Origin: CAYMGM01 sp964390005
Lineage (GTDB): Bacteria; Pseudomonadota; Alphaproteobacteria; UBA9219
Assembly: GCA_964390005.1 (NCBI GenBank)
Contig: CAYMGM010000001.1
Location: forward strand, 62,001-126,000
Direction of reading: 5' to 3'
Length of the DNA stretch: 64,000 nt
Each line of letters starts with the position of its first letter. Within the stretch, counting starts at the first letter, position 1. The notes beneath the pieces were generated by a model, which searched no databases, was not told the origin of the DNA, and saw nothing but the letters and a program-made list of their open reading frames with translations. Shown one piece after another: positions 18,484 to 28,024 of the stretch. The position numbers and the translations under genes are program-made.

Positions 18484-19329
18484 ATGGCTCTTTCCACCCT
18501 TCGGGGCCCCTTGAAAGCGGATGACATGAAAACGGACGACGAGAGCTTTTCCCCCAGCGACAACAAAGTGAACGAAGGGGTTGATACAGACAAACCGCGC
18601 GCTGTCGGTCAGTCGTTTGACGAGTTTGTGCGCACGCTTTTTGCCGCGTTTGCGATGGCGCTTTTGATCCGCATGTTTGCGTTCGAGCCGTTTAATATTC
18701 CGTCAGGATCGATGATCCCCAATCTTCTGATCGGCGATTATCTGTTCGTTTCAAAATATTCTTACGGTTACAGCAGTCTTTCAACGGTCATGGGCTATAT
18801 TCCGGTGCCTGGTCGTTTGTTTGCCACGCAACCCAAACGCGGCGATGTCGTTGTCTTTAAACTGCCCAGCGATAACAAGACAGATTATATCAAACGGCTT
18901 GTCGGGCTGCCGGGCGATACGGTTCAGGTTCGCCATGGCTTGCTTTATATTAATGGCGTTGCCGTCAATCGCGAACGCATGGAAACGCAGCTTGCTGTCA
19001 ACGATTGGCCCGCCGAGCATGGCTCGGAAGACTATATCGAGACGTTCCCCGAAGGGACAAAGCACGTCATTCGCGAAGAAGGGGACGAGCGTCCGCTGGA
19101 TAACACAGGCGTGTTTACCGTTCCGGCCGGGCATTATTTTATGATGGGCGACAATCGCGACAATTCGATGGACAGCCGGACGACGCACGTTTCTTACGTG
19201 CCGTTTGAGAATCTGGTAGGCCGCGCCGAAATCATCTTTTTCTCGAAAGATGAAAAAACGCCCTTGTGGCAAATCTGGGACTGGCCCACCTCCATTCGCT
19301 GGGACCGGTTGTTTATGAAAATCAAATAG
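18484..19329 (+). CDS. lepB: Signal peptidase I
   Basis: A 281-residue signal peptidase I. An N-terminal hydrophilic stretch of about 45 residues is followed by one membrane helix (about 50-68). The catalytic Ser76 lies in NIPSGSMIPN and the catalytic Lys137 in DYIKRLVGLPGD; box E is MGDNRDNSMDSR near residue 222. It removes signal peptides from exported preproteins at the inner membrane. AAAGGG precedes the ATG, though an internal ATG at codon 15 cannot be ruled out. It lies 10 bases before rnc. Confidence 0.96.
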   Translation: MALSTLRGPLKADDMKTDDESFSPSDNKVNEGVDTDKPRAVGQSFDEFVRTLFAAFAMALLIRMFAFEPFNIPSGSMIPNLLIGDYLFVSKYSYGYSSLSTVMGYIPVPGRLFATQPKRGDVVVFKLPSDNKTDYIKRLVGLPGDTVQVRHGLLYINGVAVNRERMETQLAVNDWPAEHGSEDYIETFPEGTKHVIREEGDERPLDNTGVFTVPAGHYFMMGDNRDNSMDSRTTHVSYVPFENLVGRAEIIFFSKDEKTPLWQIWDWPTSIRWDRLFMKIK

Positions 19330-19339
19330 AGGCTGCCGT

Positions 19340-20056
19340 ATGAAGCCTTCAGGACTAAGCGAACAAGCTGCCGCCCTGGCCGAAGGGCTTGGGTACCGGT
19401 TTCAGAATCTTTCATTGCTGGAAGCCGCGCTGACCCATCCCTCGCTCAGTCAAAAGCGCGGCACGGGCTCGCCTTATGAACGGCTTGAGTTTCTTGGCGA
19501 CCGCGTATTGGGTCTGGTCGTTGCCGAATGGCTTTATGCGCTGTTGCCCGCGGCTAAGGAAGGCGAGCTGGCCAAGCGGCATGCTGTGCTTGTTGGGCAA
19601 GAAACATTGACGCAGATTGCTGGGCGCATTCATCTTGAAAAATACTTGAAATTGGCACACGGCGAAACGCCGGGGATGGGACGCAAAAATCTTGTTGCAC
19701 TTTCTGATGCCGTTGAAGCTGTTTTAGGGGCTATGTATCTTGATGGCGGTTTGGATGTTGCGCGTGATTGTATCCACCATTATTGGAAAGATTTGATTCA
19801 CGCAGACGCGGCGCCACCAGCCGAACCCAAAACCTCGTTGCAGGAATGGGCGCAGGGGCGGGGGCTTCCCTTGCCAATCTATACGGTCCTCAGCCATGAA
19901 GGCCCGGCGCATGCCCCTGTTTTTAGTATTCAAGTTGAGGTTAAAGGGTATCCCCCGACAAAAGCGACGGGGCCTTCGAAACGTGCAGCCGAAAAAGAAG
20001 CTGCCCAAGAATTTTTGAGCAATTTAAGGGGGGTAGGCTCAAAAAAGGGAGGCTGA
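19340..20056 (+). CDS. rnc: Ribonuclease III
   Basis: A 238-residue RNase III. The catalytic signature ERLEFLGDRVLGLVVAEWLY lies at about residues 48-67 (acidic metal ligands), with the second acidic site in LSDAVEAVLGAMYLDGG at about 118-134. A C-terminal double-stranded RNA-binding domain runs from about 160 (KTSLQEWAQGRGLPLP) to the ATGPSKRAAEKEAAQEFL helix. It processes rRNA and structured RNAs. The next gene in most alphaproteobacteria is era; here the pilus/secretion locus starts instead, 123 bases downstream, which marks an insertion or rearrangement junction. Confidence 0.96.
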   Translation: MKPSGLSEQAAALAEGLGYRFQNLSLLEAALTHPSLSQKRGTGSPYERLEFLGDRVLGLVVAEWLYALLPAAKEGELAKRHAVLVGQETLTQIAGRIHLEKYLKLAHGETPGMGRKNLVALSDAVEAVLGAMYLDGGLDVARDCIHHYWKDLIHADAAPPAEPKTSLQEWAQGRGLPLPIYTVLSHEGPAHAPVFSIQVEVKGYPPTKATGPSKRAAEKEAAQEFLSNLRGVGSKKGG

Positions 20057-20179
20057 GTTAACGAATTGTCAACTAGATTTGGCGTAATTCATCTGTGGGG
20101 TCTTTCTTTTCTGATTTTCCCCTTTAGATTCATCGACTTTTTGGCCGTCTCTGGCCGGAAACTTCGTTAAGGACATCTT

Positions 20180-21982
20180 ATGAACGCTTGGCTGCGCTCT
20201 GTCGTCTTCGTTTCAATCGTTGCTTTGGGCGGATGCTCGGATGTGACGGTCCCCGATGCACACCCGACGACGGGGCGTGCGCCCAAAGTTGCCGAGGTCC
20301 CCGGTGACAAAGAAACCGTCCGTGGTGAAGATGATCCACCTATCGTGACGCTCAACTATTCCCGTCGTTTTCAAGAACGGCGTTTGACGCGCAGCGATCC
20401 GCTGCCTTCCAATATCATTGTGCCCAAGGTCAATTTGGATGCCGTGCCCGTTTCGGCGGCTTTGCAAGCCGTTTTGACCGGAACGGATGTCGCTTTGTCT
20501 TGGGATGCGTCATCGTTTGACGACAGATTGGTGTCGATCACGAATGTTAGCGGGGCATTACCCGGCGTTGTCGATAAAATTTGTACGGCGGCAAAGATTT
20601 TCTGCACCTATCGCAACGGCCTTTTGGAGATGAAGGCCAAAGAAACGTTTATTATCGATTTGCCTTACGTTCCGGGCAAAGTTTCTTCGTCGGCAAGCTC
20701 TAGCTCTAGTTCGACGTCAAGTTCTGATTCTTCAAGCAGCTCGGCGGCCAGTAATTCGATTGCTGAAGCTATTGGCGAATTGGCTGGCGGCGAGAAACCG
20801 CGGGTTGATATGCACGGCGGCAATCTGATTTACACGACCGATGTCGAAGGACAAGAGCGGGTCCGCGAATATCTTGACCGCTTACGCCACGGTCGTCCAT
20901 TGATCGTGATGCAGCTGTACATCTGGGAGGTGACGCTGAATCGCGATAACGCGACCGGCATCAACTGGAGCAACTTTAAGTTTCCCAAGATCGGCGGATC
21001 TGGACAAAATATGTTGTTGTCTGGCCTGACGGGCTTTACGGATATTACATCGCCGGGAGTCAGTCTTGGGGCCAAATTGTCGGGCAAGGTCGATGCCCAA
21101 GGTGTGCTGAAGTTCTTAGCGACGCAAGGGCAGGTCCAGACCATCAGCAATCCGCAATTGACCTTTATTTCCGGTTCGAACGCCGATTTCAGGGTCGGCG
21201 GCAAACAACGGTATATTTCGCAAGTCGGGCAGGTGACGAACAGCGTTTCGACGTCAAGCTCGACGTTGGGGACCAATACGGTTTCGACGGATAGTTTGGA
21301 TACGGGCCTTTCCGTCGGCGTGAATGGCTCGTTTGAAAACGGCGTCATCTCGGCTATTTTAAGCGTATCGCTGCAAGACGTGGTTTCGCTGAATCCGACC
21401 AGCACCGAGCAAGGCGTGACGATCGATTTGCCTGAAACGACCGAGCGTAAAGTTGAGACGACTTTGCGCGTTCGTCCGGGCGATAACCTTGTTTTAGCCG
21501 GTCTTGTCAGCTCACGCGACGATGACAGCCGCGATCGTATTCCGCTTCCTTTCGGCGCGCGTTTGACGACACAAGCAAGGGACACCTTGAAGAACAGTGA
21601 ACTTGTGATTTTGGTTAAACCTTCTGTCGTTGTCTTCAATGATGTTGGCGTTGACGAAATGGCGCAAAGCGGTGTGATGGGAATTAGTCGTCCCGCCGTT
21701 CCTTTGGGGCCAGTTGAGCCGAGTGACGCGCGCACAATGGGCGGGCCGGTTGAACCCACCCCAACCCCGGCACCGGCGCGCTCTTTGCCTGTTCAAACTG
21801 CGCCCTTGCCCTTAACGCCGACGGCTCCGGCGCCGGTTTCTTCTGCGCCGCCCCTTTCTGCGCCGCCTGTGCCGCAAAGCGAGCCAGCACCAGCCAAACC
21901 TGTTGTAAGCGGCAAGCTTTTGCAATCTGGATTTGATCAAGCATATGACGCCCAAACCTCGTCCCGCGGAGGTGGCTCATGA
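20180..21982 (+). CDS. PilN-type type IVb pilus secretin, outer-membrane lipoprotein
   Basis: A 600-residue secretin. A lipoprotein signal peptide ends in the lipobox LGGC with Cys19. Residues about 75-160 form an N-domain (VPVSAALQAVL and the following LSWD). A Ser-rich linker fills about 169-191, a feature of PilN/R64-like secretins. The secretin core (about 300-505) includes QTISNPQLTFISGSNADFRV, a Gly/Ser-rich gate region, and the family ending RPGDNLVLAGLVSS then IPLPFGARLTTQ and ELVILVKPSVV. An unusual Pro/Ala-rich tail of about 85 residues ends the protein. Secretins form the outer-membrane ring for pili or substrates. It overlaps the next gene by ATGA and heads the locus. Confidence 0.88.
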   Translation: MNAWLRSVVFVSIVALGGCSDVTVPDAHPTTGRAPKVAEVPGDKETVRGEDDPPIVTLNYSRRFQERRLTRSDPLPSNIIVPKVNLDAVPVSAALQAVLTGTDVALSWDASSFDDRLVSITNVSGALPGVVDKICTAAKIFCTYRNGLLEMKAKETFIIDLPYVPGKVSSSASSSSSSTSSSDSSSSSAASNSIAEAIGELAGGEKPRVDMHGGNLIYTTDVEGQERVREYLDRLRHGRPLIVMQLYIWEVTLNRDNATGINWSNFKFPKIGGSGQNMLLSGLTGFTDITSPGVSLGAKLSGKVDAQGVLKFLATQGQVQTISNPQLTFISGSNADFRVGGKQRYISQVGQVTNSVSTSSSTLGTNTVSTDSLDTGLSVGVNGSFENGVISAILSVSLQDVVSLNPTSTEQGVTIDLPETTERKVETTLRVRPGDNLVLAGLVSSRDDDSRDRIPLPFGARLTTQARDTLKNSELVILVKPSVVVFNDVGVDEMAQSGVMGISRPAVPLGPVEPSDARTMGGPVEPTPTPAPARSLPVQTAPLPLTPTAPAPVSSAPPLSAPPVPQSEPAPAKPVVSGKLLQSGFDQAYDAQTSSRGGGS

Positions 21983-23388
21983 GGAGGCTCTTGGTGAAAC
22001 AATCTCTTTTTACGGCAGCTGTTGCCTTGTTGGTCCTGTTGGCTGCGCAGCCTGTCTGGGCCGGGCGTGAGGCGGCTTTTGTCGATCCGCGTGCCAGTGC
22101 GTCGAAAAAAGATGGCGAGACATCGGGCGCCATCATTGTCGAACCGCGCGACGATATTGATCTTGGCGAAAATGTCAGCGGTATTGTTCGCCGTGTGACT
22201 CTCTTTTTCGTCAATGTCTCGGCGGCGCCTGTGGCTGTGACAAATGTTTCGATCACAGGCGATGGCGATATCAAAACGTCTTTGGTCGATGACGAATGCA
22301 CCCCCAGCGGTAAAATTGATGTTGGCGGGCGCTGCCTTGTGACGGTCGAGGTCGTGCCGGGCTCGCCGGGGGGCTGGTCTGCGGACCTTATGATGGTGCA
22401 CAAAGGCAATGGGCAAGTTGCGCATGCGCATATTCACGGAAAGGTTTCTGGCAACAGCTCGGCTGAGCGCCGGGAAACGGGCCTGCTTTTAAGTACAAAG
22501 GATGCCAAGCCGATCGACTTTGGCAACATCAACACCGAGGATGGAAAGGTTACCCGTTCGATCCTGATGGTCAACGACAGTGCCGAGCCGATAACGCTTG
22601 TCTCGATTGATCTTATCGCCGCAGAAAACGGCCTCGAGATGATGTCTCAGGGCTGTCAAAAAGGGTTAGAGCTGAAGCCTGGCGAATCTTGTCCTATTAC
22701 GCTTTTGTGGAATCCGACATCGCGCGGCATTATCGCGACGGATCTTATCATTCGGCATACAGGTAAGATTGGCTTTGCCGTCATTCCGGTGCGCGGCGTT
22801 GCCAAGGGCGGCGATTCTAAGGGGGCTTCATCCGCTGTTCAGGGGAAAAACGCTCTTGCCGCTGACGCGCCTGCCGCGAATGCCAAAGGTGTTCCGATGC
22901 CGACCGCAAACGATCTCGAATCGATTATAGGTAAAATGCCGAAGGTTTCGAACGACGCGCTTGGGGGGGCTTCTGGCGGCTCGTCGGATCTTTGGCATTT
23001 CATTGGATCTGTCGGTGGGCGCGCTATTATTCAAAAGCCGGATGGAAGCGTCGTCGTCGTTATGCAAGGCGACGAGATTATGAACGACGCTGGATCGCAT
23101 GCGCGTCTTCTTGAAGTGTCGGGGCGTCGGGCTGTTTTGCAGATTGGCAAAAAGAAGAAGACTTTGTTGCTCGAAGCTTCCAAAGATCTTGTCGCGAAGG
23201 CTTTGCAAGCCAAGGAGGACGATACCTCGTCTAAAGATAAAAACGTGTCGGGAAAATCGTCGAAGGCGGGGTATGCGCCATCGGCTGTATCGGGACGGCG
23301 CACAGGAACAAAAGACAATTTAGGGGGCAATCCTTCCAAGGCCAAGGTTTCGTTGGATGATCTTTTGAAGGGAACGGGGGCACCCTGA
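21979..23388 (+). CDS. Periplasmic protein with HYDIN-like repeats and a PilP-like C-terminal domain
   Basis: A 469-residue exported protein with a signal peptide (residues 1-28, ending in VWAG). Two beta-rich repeats follow at about 55-155 and 170-275; each has a DFGNI/DLGEN-type start, a segment ending in C (DDECTPSG, SQGCQKGL), then a RCLVTVEV or SCPITLLW strand. This is the pattern of ASPM/SPD-2/Hydin or DUF1573-like choice-of-anchor domains. The C-terminal part (about 345-415) has GGRAIIQKPDGSVVVVMQGD and LLEVSGRRAVLQ, resembling the PilP/GspC HR-type fold that docks on secretin N-domains. An HR-like module encoded right after the secretin suggests an inner-membrane-to-secretin link. The domain calls are by eye. 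Confidence 0.7.
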   Translation: MRRLLVKQSLFTAAVALLVLLAAQPVWAGREAAFVDPRASASKKDGETSGAIIVEPRDDIDLGENVSGIVRRVTLFFVNVSAAPVAVTNVSITGDGDIKTSLVDDECTPSGKIDVGGRCLVTVEVVPGSPGGWSADLMMVHKGNGQVAHAHIHGKVSGNSSAERRETGLLLSTKDAKPIDFGNINTEDGKVTRSILMVNDSAEPITLVSIDLIAAENGLEMMSQGCQKGLELKPGESCPITLLWNPTSRGIIATDLIIRHTGKIGFAVIPVRGVAKGGDSKGASSAVQGKNALAADAPAANAKGVPMPTANDLESIIGKMPKVSNDALGGASGGSSDLWHFIGSVGGRAIIQKPDGSVVVVMQGDEIMNDAGSHARLLEVSGRRAVLQIGKKKKTLLLEASKDLVAKALQAKEDDTSSKDKNVSGKSSKAGYAPSAVSGRRTGTKDNLGGNPSKAKVSLDDLLKGTGAP

Positions 23389-25139
23389 TGCCGAAGATTG
23401 AGCTTCCCCAAATGGCGCGCGATGCCGGGAACCTAGCGTCGCGCATTCAAATGCGCCATTACGATCTTGCGCTTGCCGAACAGGCCATGCGCCGGACGCA
23501 TGGTCGTCACTTGACGATCGAAGAGATTTTGCGCCGCAATGGTTTTATTACCGACGGCCTGGTCAAAGTCAGCGCAGGCGGCCATACGCACGACGATCTG
23601 ACGATGCAAGCTTTGCGTCTTTATGTTTCGGCAGCCAATCAGACGGCGATGGGATTATGCCTTCTCTCGCTACAAGAGGGGATTTTAAAGATCGCCGCGG
23701 GCGACCATGTCGACGATGCCGACCTGGCGCGCATTAAAAACGCGCTACAAAAGGCCAATCATAACGTCGAAAGCATTGATGTCGAATTGTGGGATCGCGC
23801 GGATCTTATTCGCTTGATGCGCGATCAAAGCGAGGTTGCGGGCGAGCATCTGTTGCGTATTTTCGCGACTTTGTCGCGCAGTTCGGACGATGCGACGCTG
23901 GTCGAGCAAGCCTTACACGATATTCTGGCCGAAGCTTTGCAAACCCGTACATCGGATATCCATTTAACGTTATCCGAAGACGACGCGCGTTGCTGGATCC
24001 GGTATCGCGTCGATGGCGACCTGATTTACAAGCATCTCATTCCGCACCGCGTGATGGCGCCGCTTGTTATGCGCATCAAAACAGACGCCAAGATGGATGC
24101 GGCGGATCGCCAACATCCGCAAGACGGGCGTATCGCTTTTGAATGGCAGGGGCGTATGATCGACGTCCGTGTTGCTGCCTTGCCCGTTGCTCCTTCCGGC
24201 GAAAAACTGACGCTTCGTTTGCTCGACCGTGAGAACCTGCGTAGTTTCGACGAACTTTTTATGCACACGCCGATTGTTGCCGAGCGCCTGCGCAAAGTTA
24301 TTCATGCGCAAACGAAAGAAGGCGGGCTTGTCATTGTCAGCGGCCCGACCGGGTCCGGTAAATCGACGACGTTGTACGGCATTATTCAAGAAATCGATCG
24401 CGCGTCGCGTGCCGTTTATTCGGTCGAAGCGCCTGTTGAATACGATATGCCGCTTGTCGATCAAACATCGGTTACGGATAATTCGGCCAATTCGATTGCC
24501 GACATTATCCGCGCCTTGATGCGTCATGACCCTGACGTTATCGTCGTCGGCGAAATGCGCGATGGCGACACGGTTGAAGCCGCGTTGCGCGCGACGGAAT
24601 CGGGCCACTTGGTTATCACGACTGTTCACGCGGTCGACGCGCTGCATACGCTTGATCGTATGGAAGGTTTTTTGAACTCGGCCTATCGCACCAGCGGCCT
24701 TTATATTTTAGGGCACGCGTTGGTTGCCAGTATGTCGCAGCGCCTTGTTAAAACGGTTTGTCCGGCCTGTCACGCAACGGATAAGGCGATCAATGTTTTT
24801 GGCGATGCCTCACGTTGCGTCGATGTTGGCGTCTCGCCTGACGATAAAGTGGCTTTGGCCAATAAAAAAGGCTGTGATCTGTGCAATTATACCGGGTATC
24901 TGGGGCGAACGATGGTTTTGGAGGCCATGTTCCCAGCTGAAGACCAAGCCAGCCGTCGCGCGATGACGGAAATGCTTGTTTCGAACGTGACCTCGTCGAT
25001 TGTTGACGTTCCGGGAACGATCTATTTGCCGCGCCGTGATTCCTTGCGCGATTTGATCAAGCGCAATTTGATCGATGCGAACATGGGGGCGGCCATTATG
25101 ATCGAAGAAGCGACCGTCCGTATGGATCGTGGGCGCTAG
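23388..25139 (+). CDS. GspE/PilB/PilQ-type secretion ATPase
   Basis: A 583-residue T2SS/T4P ATPase. Walker A GPTGSGKST falls near residue 319; the Asp-box and Walker B (DPDVIVVGEMRDGDTVE) fall near 380, and the His-box TTVHAVDALHTLDRM near 405. A zinc site is indicated by CPACHA (about 459) and CDLCNYTGYLGR (about 496), as in GspE/PilB. In R64-type pili the equivalent is PilQ, which powers assembly. TGATG overlaps the previous stop, and GGGGG precedes it. No retraction ATPase (PilT) is found in the locus. Confidence 0.94.
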   Translation: MPKIELPQMARDAGNLASRIQMRHYDLALAEQAMRRTHGRHLTIEEILRRNGFITDGLVKVSAGGHTHDDLTMQALRLYVSAANQTAMGLCLLSLQEGILKIAAGDHVDDADLARIKNALQKANHNVESIDVELWDRADLIRLMRDQSEVAGEHLLRIFATLSRSSDDATLVEQALHDILAEALQTRTSDIHLTLSEDDARCWIRYRVDGDLIYKHLIPHRVMAPLVMRIKTDAKMDAADRQHPQDGRIAFEWQGRMIDVRVAALPVAPSGEKLTLRLLDRENLRSFDELFMHTPIVAERLRKVIHAQTKEGGLVIVSGPTGSGKSTTLYGIIQEIDRASRAVYSVEAPVEYDMPLVDQTSVTDNSANSIADIIRALMRHDPDVIVVGEMRDGDTVEAALRATESGHLVITTVHAVDALHTLDRMEGFLNSAYRTSGLYILGHALVASMSQRLVKTVCPACHATDKAINVFGDASRCVDVGVSPDDKVALANKKGCDLCNYTGYLGRTMVLEAMFPAEDQASRRAMTEMLVSNVTSSIVDVPGTIYLPRRDSLRDLIKRNLIDANMGAAIMIEEATVRMDRGR

Positions 25140-25153
25140 GGAAGGGGGGCGGC

Positions 25154-26380
25154 GTGAAACTCTATCATGCCCAATATGCCCAGCAGACCATGGGGGGCGG
25201 TTTTCTTATCAAAGAAGACGATTATTACCTGCCTGATGAAGCCTCGGTCCGGCGTCAGCTGCGGGGCGAAGGTCTTTGGCCCATCCATATCCGCGAGCAT
25301 AAACCGCCTTTGTTTGAATGGATGGATGTACGGTCGCGCGAATGGCAGCTACAGCTTTTGCGGGCTATTCGTTTTCAATCGGCGACGGCATCGGCTGGAA
25401 CGGCGTTACTTAGCATCGTTGAAAACGAACAAGACCCGCGCCGGCGTTTGGCCTTTCTGCCGACGCGCACGGTTTTAAAAAGCGGCGGCGCGTTTTCAGA
25501 AGCGCTCAATCAGTTGCGTCTGATGGATGCGGCGACGATGGCTATTATCACGGCGGGTGAGCGTGCCGGCGACCTGAAGGGCGTCATCCAGCATGCGATC
25601 GAACATGTCGAGCAAAAAGGCTCGCAGGTCAAAGCGCTGGTCGCGACGCTCAGCTGGTTGTCTTTCGATATTATCAGCACGATCAGCACGATTTGGGCGA
25701 TGCAGTTTGGGATTATTCCCTATTTGGCGCAGCAGGGGACCAAAGCCTCGGATGTTGATGCCGTCCTGAAATTTCAACATGGGATTTCGGTCGCACAGTG
25801 GGTCAATGGCTCGATGCTTGTTTTTACAAGTGCGCTTATTTTGGCTGTTGGCGTTCTGGTTCTTTCTTATTGGATGAACCGGCATAAGCCTCATCATCTG
25901 ACGTCGCGCATTTTGTTAAAAATGCCTATTTTCTCGACTTATTTTAAAAATGTCAGCATGCAGGACTCGACGCGTCTTATGGCGCGCTTGCTGCGTGGGA
26001 AAGTCCCGGTGGATGAGGCGTTATCCATTTTGATTGAAAATACGGTTGAACCGGCGAGCCTTATATATTGGACGGATTGTCGCAATCGCTTGATGGCGGG
26101 TGTCGATTTAGCGAGTTCTTTGGCGCGCTGGCCGCTTAATAAGGCCGAGCGCGACCAAATTCTGTCGATTCAATCGGCGGACCAGTTGGCCGAGGTCTAT
26201 ACGGCGATTTCGAATGAACGTATGATGATGGCCAAAGCCGGACAGCGTAAACTGGTTAAATCAGGCATCTTTTTGCTGATGTTTATTGCGGGTGTAACGG
26301 TCTTGACCTTTATCTATCTTCTTATGTTGCAGAATCAGACGTTCCTCAACAATATCAACGAAATGAATGGCGGAGGCTAG
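25154..26380 (+). CDS. GspF/PilR-type inner-membrane platform protein
   Basis: A 408-residue protein with the two-fold GspF arrangement: cytoplasmic helical parts (about 65-160 and 255-370) separated by membrane segments at about 170-190 and 215-240, with a last helix at about 372-395. The first module shows LNQLRLMDAATMAIITAGERAGDL, close to the GspF motif; the second has MQDSTRLMARLLRGKVPVDEAL. Residues 1-60 resemble the N-terminal domain of PilC/PilR proteins. It forms the base on which pilins are extracted. The start is a GTG with GGAAGGGGGG just upstream. Confidence 0.9.
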   Translation: MKLYHAQYAQQTMGGGFLIKEDDYYLPDEASVRRQLRGEGLWPIHIREHKPPLFEWMDVRSREWQLQLLRAIRFQSATASAGTALLSIVENEQDPRRRLAFLPTRTVLKSGGAFSEALNQLRLMDAATMAIITAGERAGDLKGVIQHAIEHVEQKGSQVKALVATLSWLSFDIISTISTIWAMQFGIIPYLAQQGTKASDVDAVLKFQHGISVAQWVNGSMLVFTSALILAVGVLVLSYWMNRHKPHHLTSRILLKMPIFSTYFKNVSMQDSTRLMARLLRGKVPVDEALSILIENTVEPASLIYWTDCRNRLMAGVDLASSLARWPLNKAERDQILSIQSADQLAEVYTAISNERMMMAKAGQRKLVKSGIFLLMFIAGVTVLTFIYLLMLQNQTFLNNINEMNGGG

Positions 26381-26382
26381 GA

Positions 26383-27375
26383 ATGGATACGGGTTGGGGA
26401 TCTCAGGACGATCGGCTGAACGATCAAGAACAGTCGCTTGAATCGAGTCTGCAAAAGCACGCGCTTTTAGGCGAGATCAGTTCGATCGAATCCTTTTTCT
26501 TTCCGCCAGAAATGATCGGCGGCGTCTGCCCGCGCGTTCTTGGCGAAGAAGAAAATATTGCATGGAACGCGGCCTCTGAAGCGCTTGACAGCGAACGTAT
26601 CCACCTTGTTTGGCAAACCTACGAAAACAACATTTGGTACATCGCGACGCGCTCTATCGACTTGGCTTCGTACCCGAATACTTGGTGCCCGTTTGCGGCT
26701 TTGTTGCCGGGTGGCAAAGATGCGGCCTTACCGCCAGCCATTTATACCTTTTACAGCGATGAATCGGCTGTCATGATGACGGTTGGTCCTGATACGCTTC
26801 AGATTCACCGCGGGATGTCCGCCGTATTGCGCGCCAAAGCGCAGCGAACTTCGGAAGAACTGGGCGGCGCACCTGTTATTGATTTGGTCCCCGACCGCAT
26901 TGAAAAGATGACGCCCATTCCGTGGTTTTCGGCATCTTTACTTGAAGATCGAGCCCGACGGTTTTTGGCCGGATTGTCCGTTGTCTCGGCCTTGGCCGTC
27001 TTGGGGCTTGCGCTTTTTGTCTGGTTTGCCGCTAGCATGGCTATGCTGTCGTCGCGCATTGACCTTAATACGATCCGCGAGCGGTCAGAAAAAAAGTCGA
27101 TGGATCTTTTGCACATGGCGCAAAACATGCGCAGCAGCTCGCTGCGTGAACAGCTAGCATCTTTTTCGAACATCAATGACAACCTTATCGCGATCAACGG
27201 CTATTTAGAGTTCTATGAAATTGCCGACGGCAAAGTTATCTGGCGTGCTGTCCTTCCTTCGAACGTGACGGCAGATCGCATTGCCGCTCTTGGCGGGCGA
27301 ACATTGGAATCGACAGAGGATTCGGTCATTATCGGCAATTCAGCAGAGGCGCTTAAAGGCGTAAGGCGGAAATAA
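26383..27375 (+). CDS. Bitopic protein of the pilus locus, possibly PilO2-like
   Basis: A 330-residue protein with a cytoplasmic N-terminal part of about 190 residues, one membrane helix (about 192-220, LAGLSVVSALAVLGLALFVW), and a periplasmic part of about 110 residues with a predicted helix followed by beta-strands. The topology matches PilO-type (R64 PilO, PilO2) assembly proteins, which span the inner membrane beside the platform protein, but I see no family signature that settles it. The ribosome-binding site GGAGGCTAGGA is directly upstream, two bases after the previous stop. Confidence 0.65.
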   Translation: MDTGWGSQDDRLNDQEQSLESSLQKHALLGEISSIESFFFPPEMIGGVCPRVLGEEENIAWNAASEALDSERIHLVWQTYENNIWYIATRSIDLASYPNTWCPFAALLPGGKDAALPPAIYTFYSDESAVMMTVGPDTLQIHRGMSAVLRAKAQRTSEELGGAPVIDLVPDRIEKMTPIPWFSASLLEDRARRFLAGLSVVSALAVLGLALFVWFAASMAMLSSRIDLNTIRERSEKKSMDLLHMAQNMRSSSLREQLASFSNINDNLIAINGYLEFYEIADGKVIWRAVLPSNVTADRIAALGGRTLESTEDSVIIGNSAEALKGVRRK

Positions 27376-27376
27376 C

Positions 27377-27883
27377 ATGACGTACGATACACGAACTTTC
27401 CGAAATATGTTGCGTTGGCGCTTTATTCTGAAGGCGTTTGAGACGTTTGACCAAAAGACAAGGACGATCGTTTTGTCGTGTTGGTTGGTCGCGTTGGTTG
27501 CCCTTTTCCTGGCGCTGTATACCGTTGGCGCGGCGGTCGAAGCCAAACGTATGTTGGCAACGGCTTCGGTTGGCGAACCTGCCTTGCCTCTCTTGGTCAC
27601 AAAAACGATGACGACGGATGAGATCAAACCGGTAGCCGAGCGACTTCAAAAGCTTTTTCCAGGCATTTCGGCTCAAACTGGGAAAAACGCGACGCTTATT
27701 GTAACGGCAGGAAACAGCAATTTGTTTCGCGATTGGCTGATATCCATGGGATACTTAGAAACCCTCATTCCTCAAAGCCGTTGGCGTATTATTGATTTTT
27801 GCGTCGGTGGCGCATGTGGGGGATCATCGATGATGAAAGCCGTTTTAACGGTCGAAAAGAATACGTTTGTTTCGCCACAGTAA
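27377..27883 (+). CDS. Small bitopic protein of the pilus locus, function unknown
   Basis: A 168-residue protein with a short basic N-terminus, one membrane helix (about residues 33-53) and a periplasmic domain of about 110 residues with two Cys (in DFCVGGACGG) that could form a disulfide or bind metal. Its position after the PilO-like protein and its PilM/PilN-like topology suggest an assembly subcomplex partner. I do not recognise a family. It is the last gene before a 141-base gap that precedes the pilin. Confidence 0.6.
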   Translation: MTYDTRTFRNMLRWRFILKAFETFDQKTRTIVLSCWLVALVALFLALYTVGAAVEAKRMLATASVGEPALPLLVTKTMTTDEIKPVAERLQKLFPGISAQTGKNATLIVTAGNSNLFRDWLISMGYLETLIPQSRWRIIDFCVGGACGGSSMMKAVLTVEKNTFVSPQ

Positions 27884-28024
27884 ACGCGTAAAACACAAGG
27901 TAAGCGATTTGTCCTATACAAAATGTCGCAGACAAAAGAATGTTGGCCTAAACCTGTTGGAGCTTTTAACAGGAAGTTCTGAAAAACCAATATAACGACC
28001 ATGACAACGCATCAGGAGGAATAG

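Noticed and set aside
20700..20760. Ser codon run in the secretin gene as a microsatellite-like repeat
   Set aside because: Codons are mixed (TCG, AGC, TCT, AGT), so it is an amino-acid bias, not a simple DNA repeat prone to slippage.
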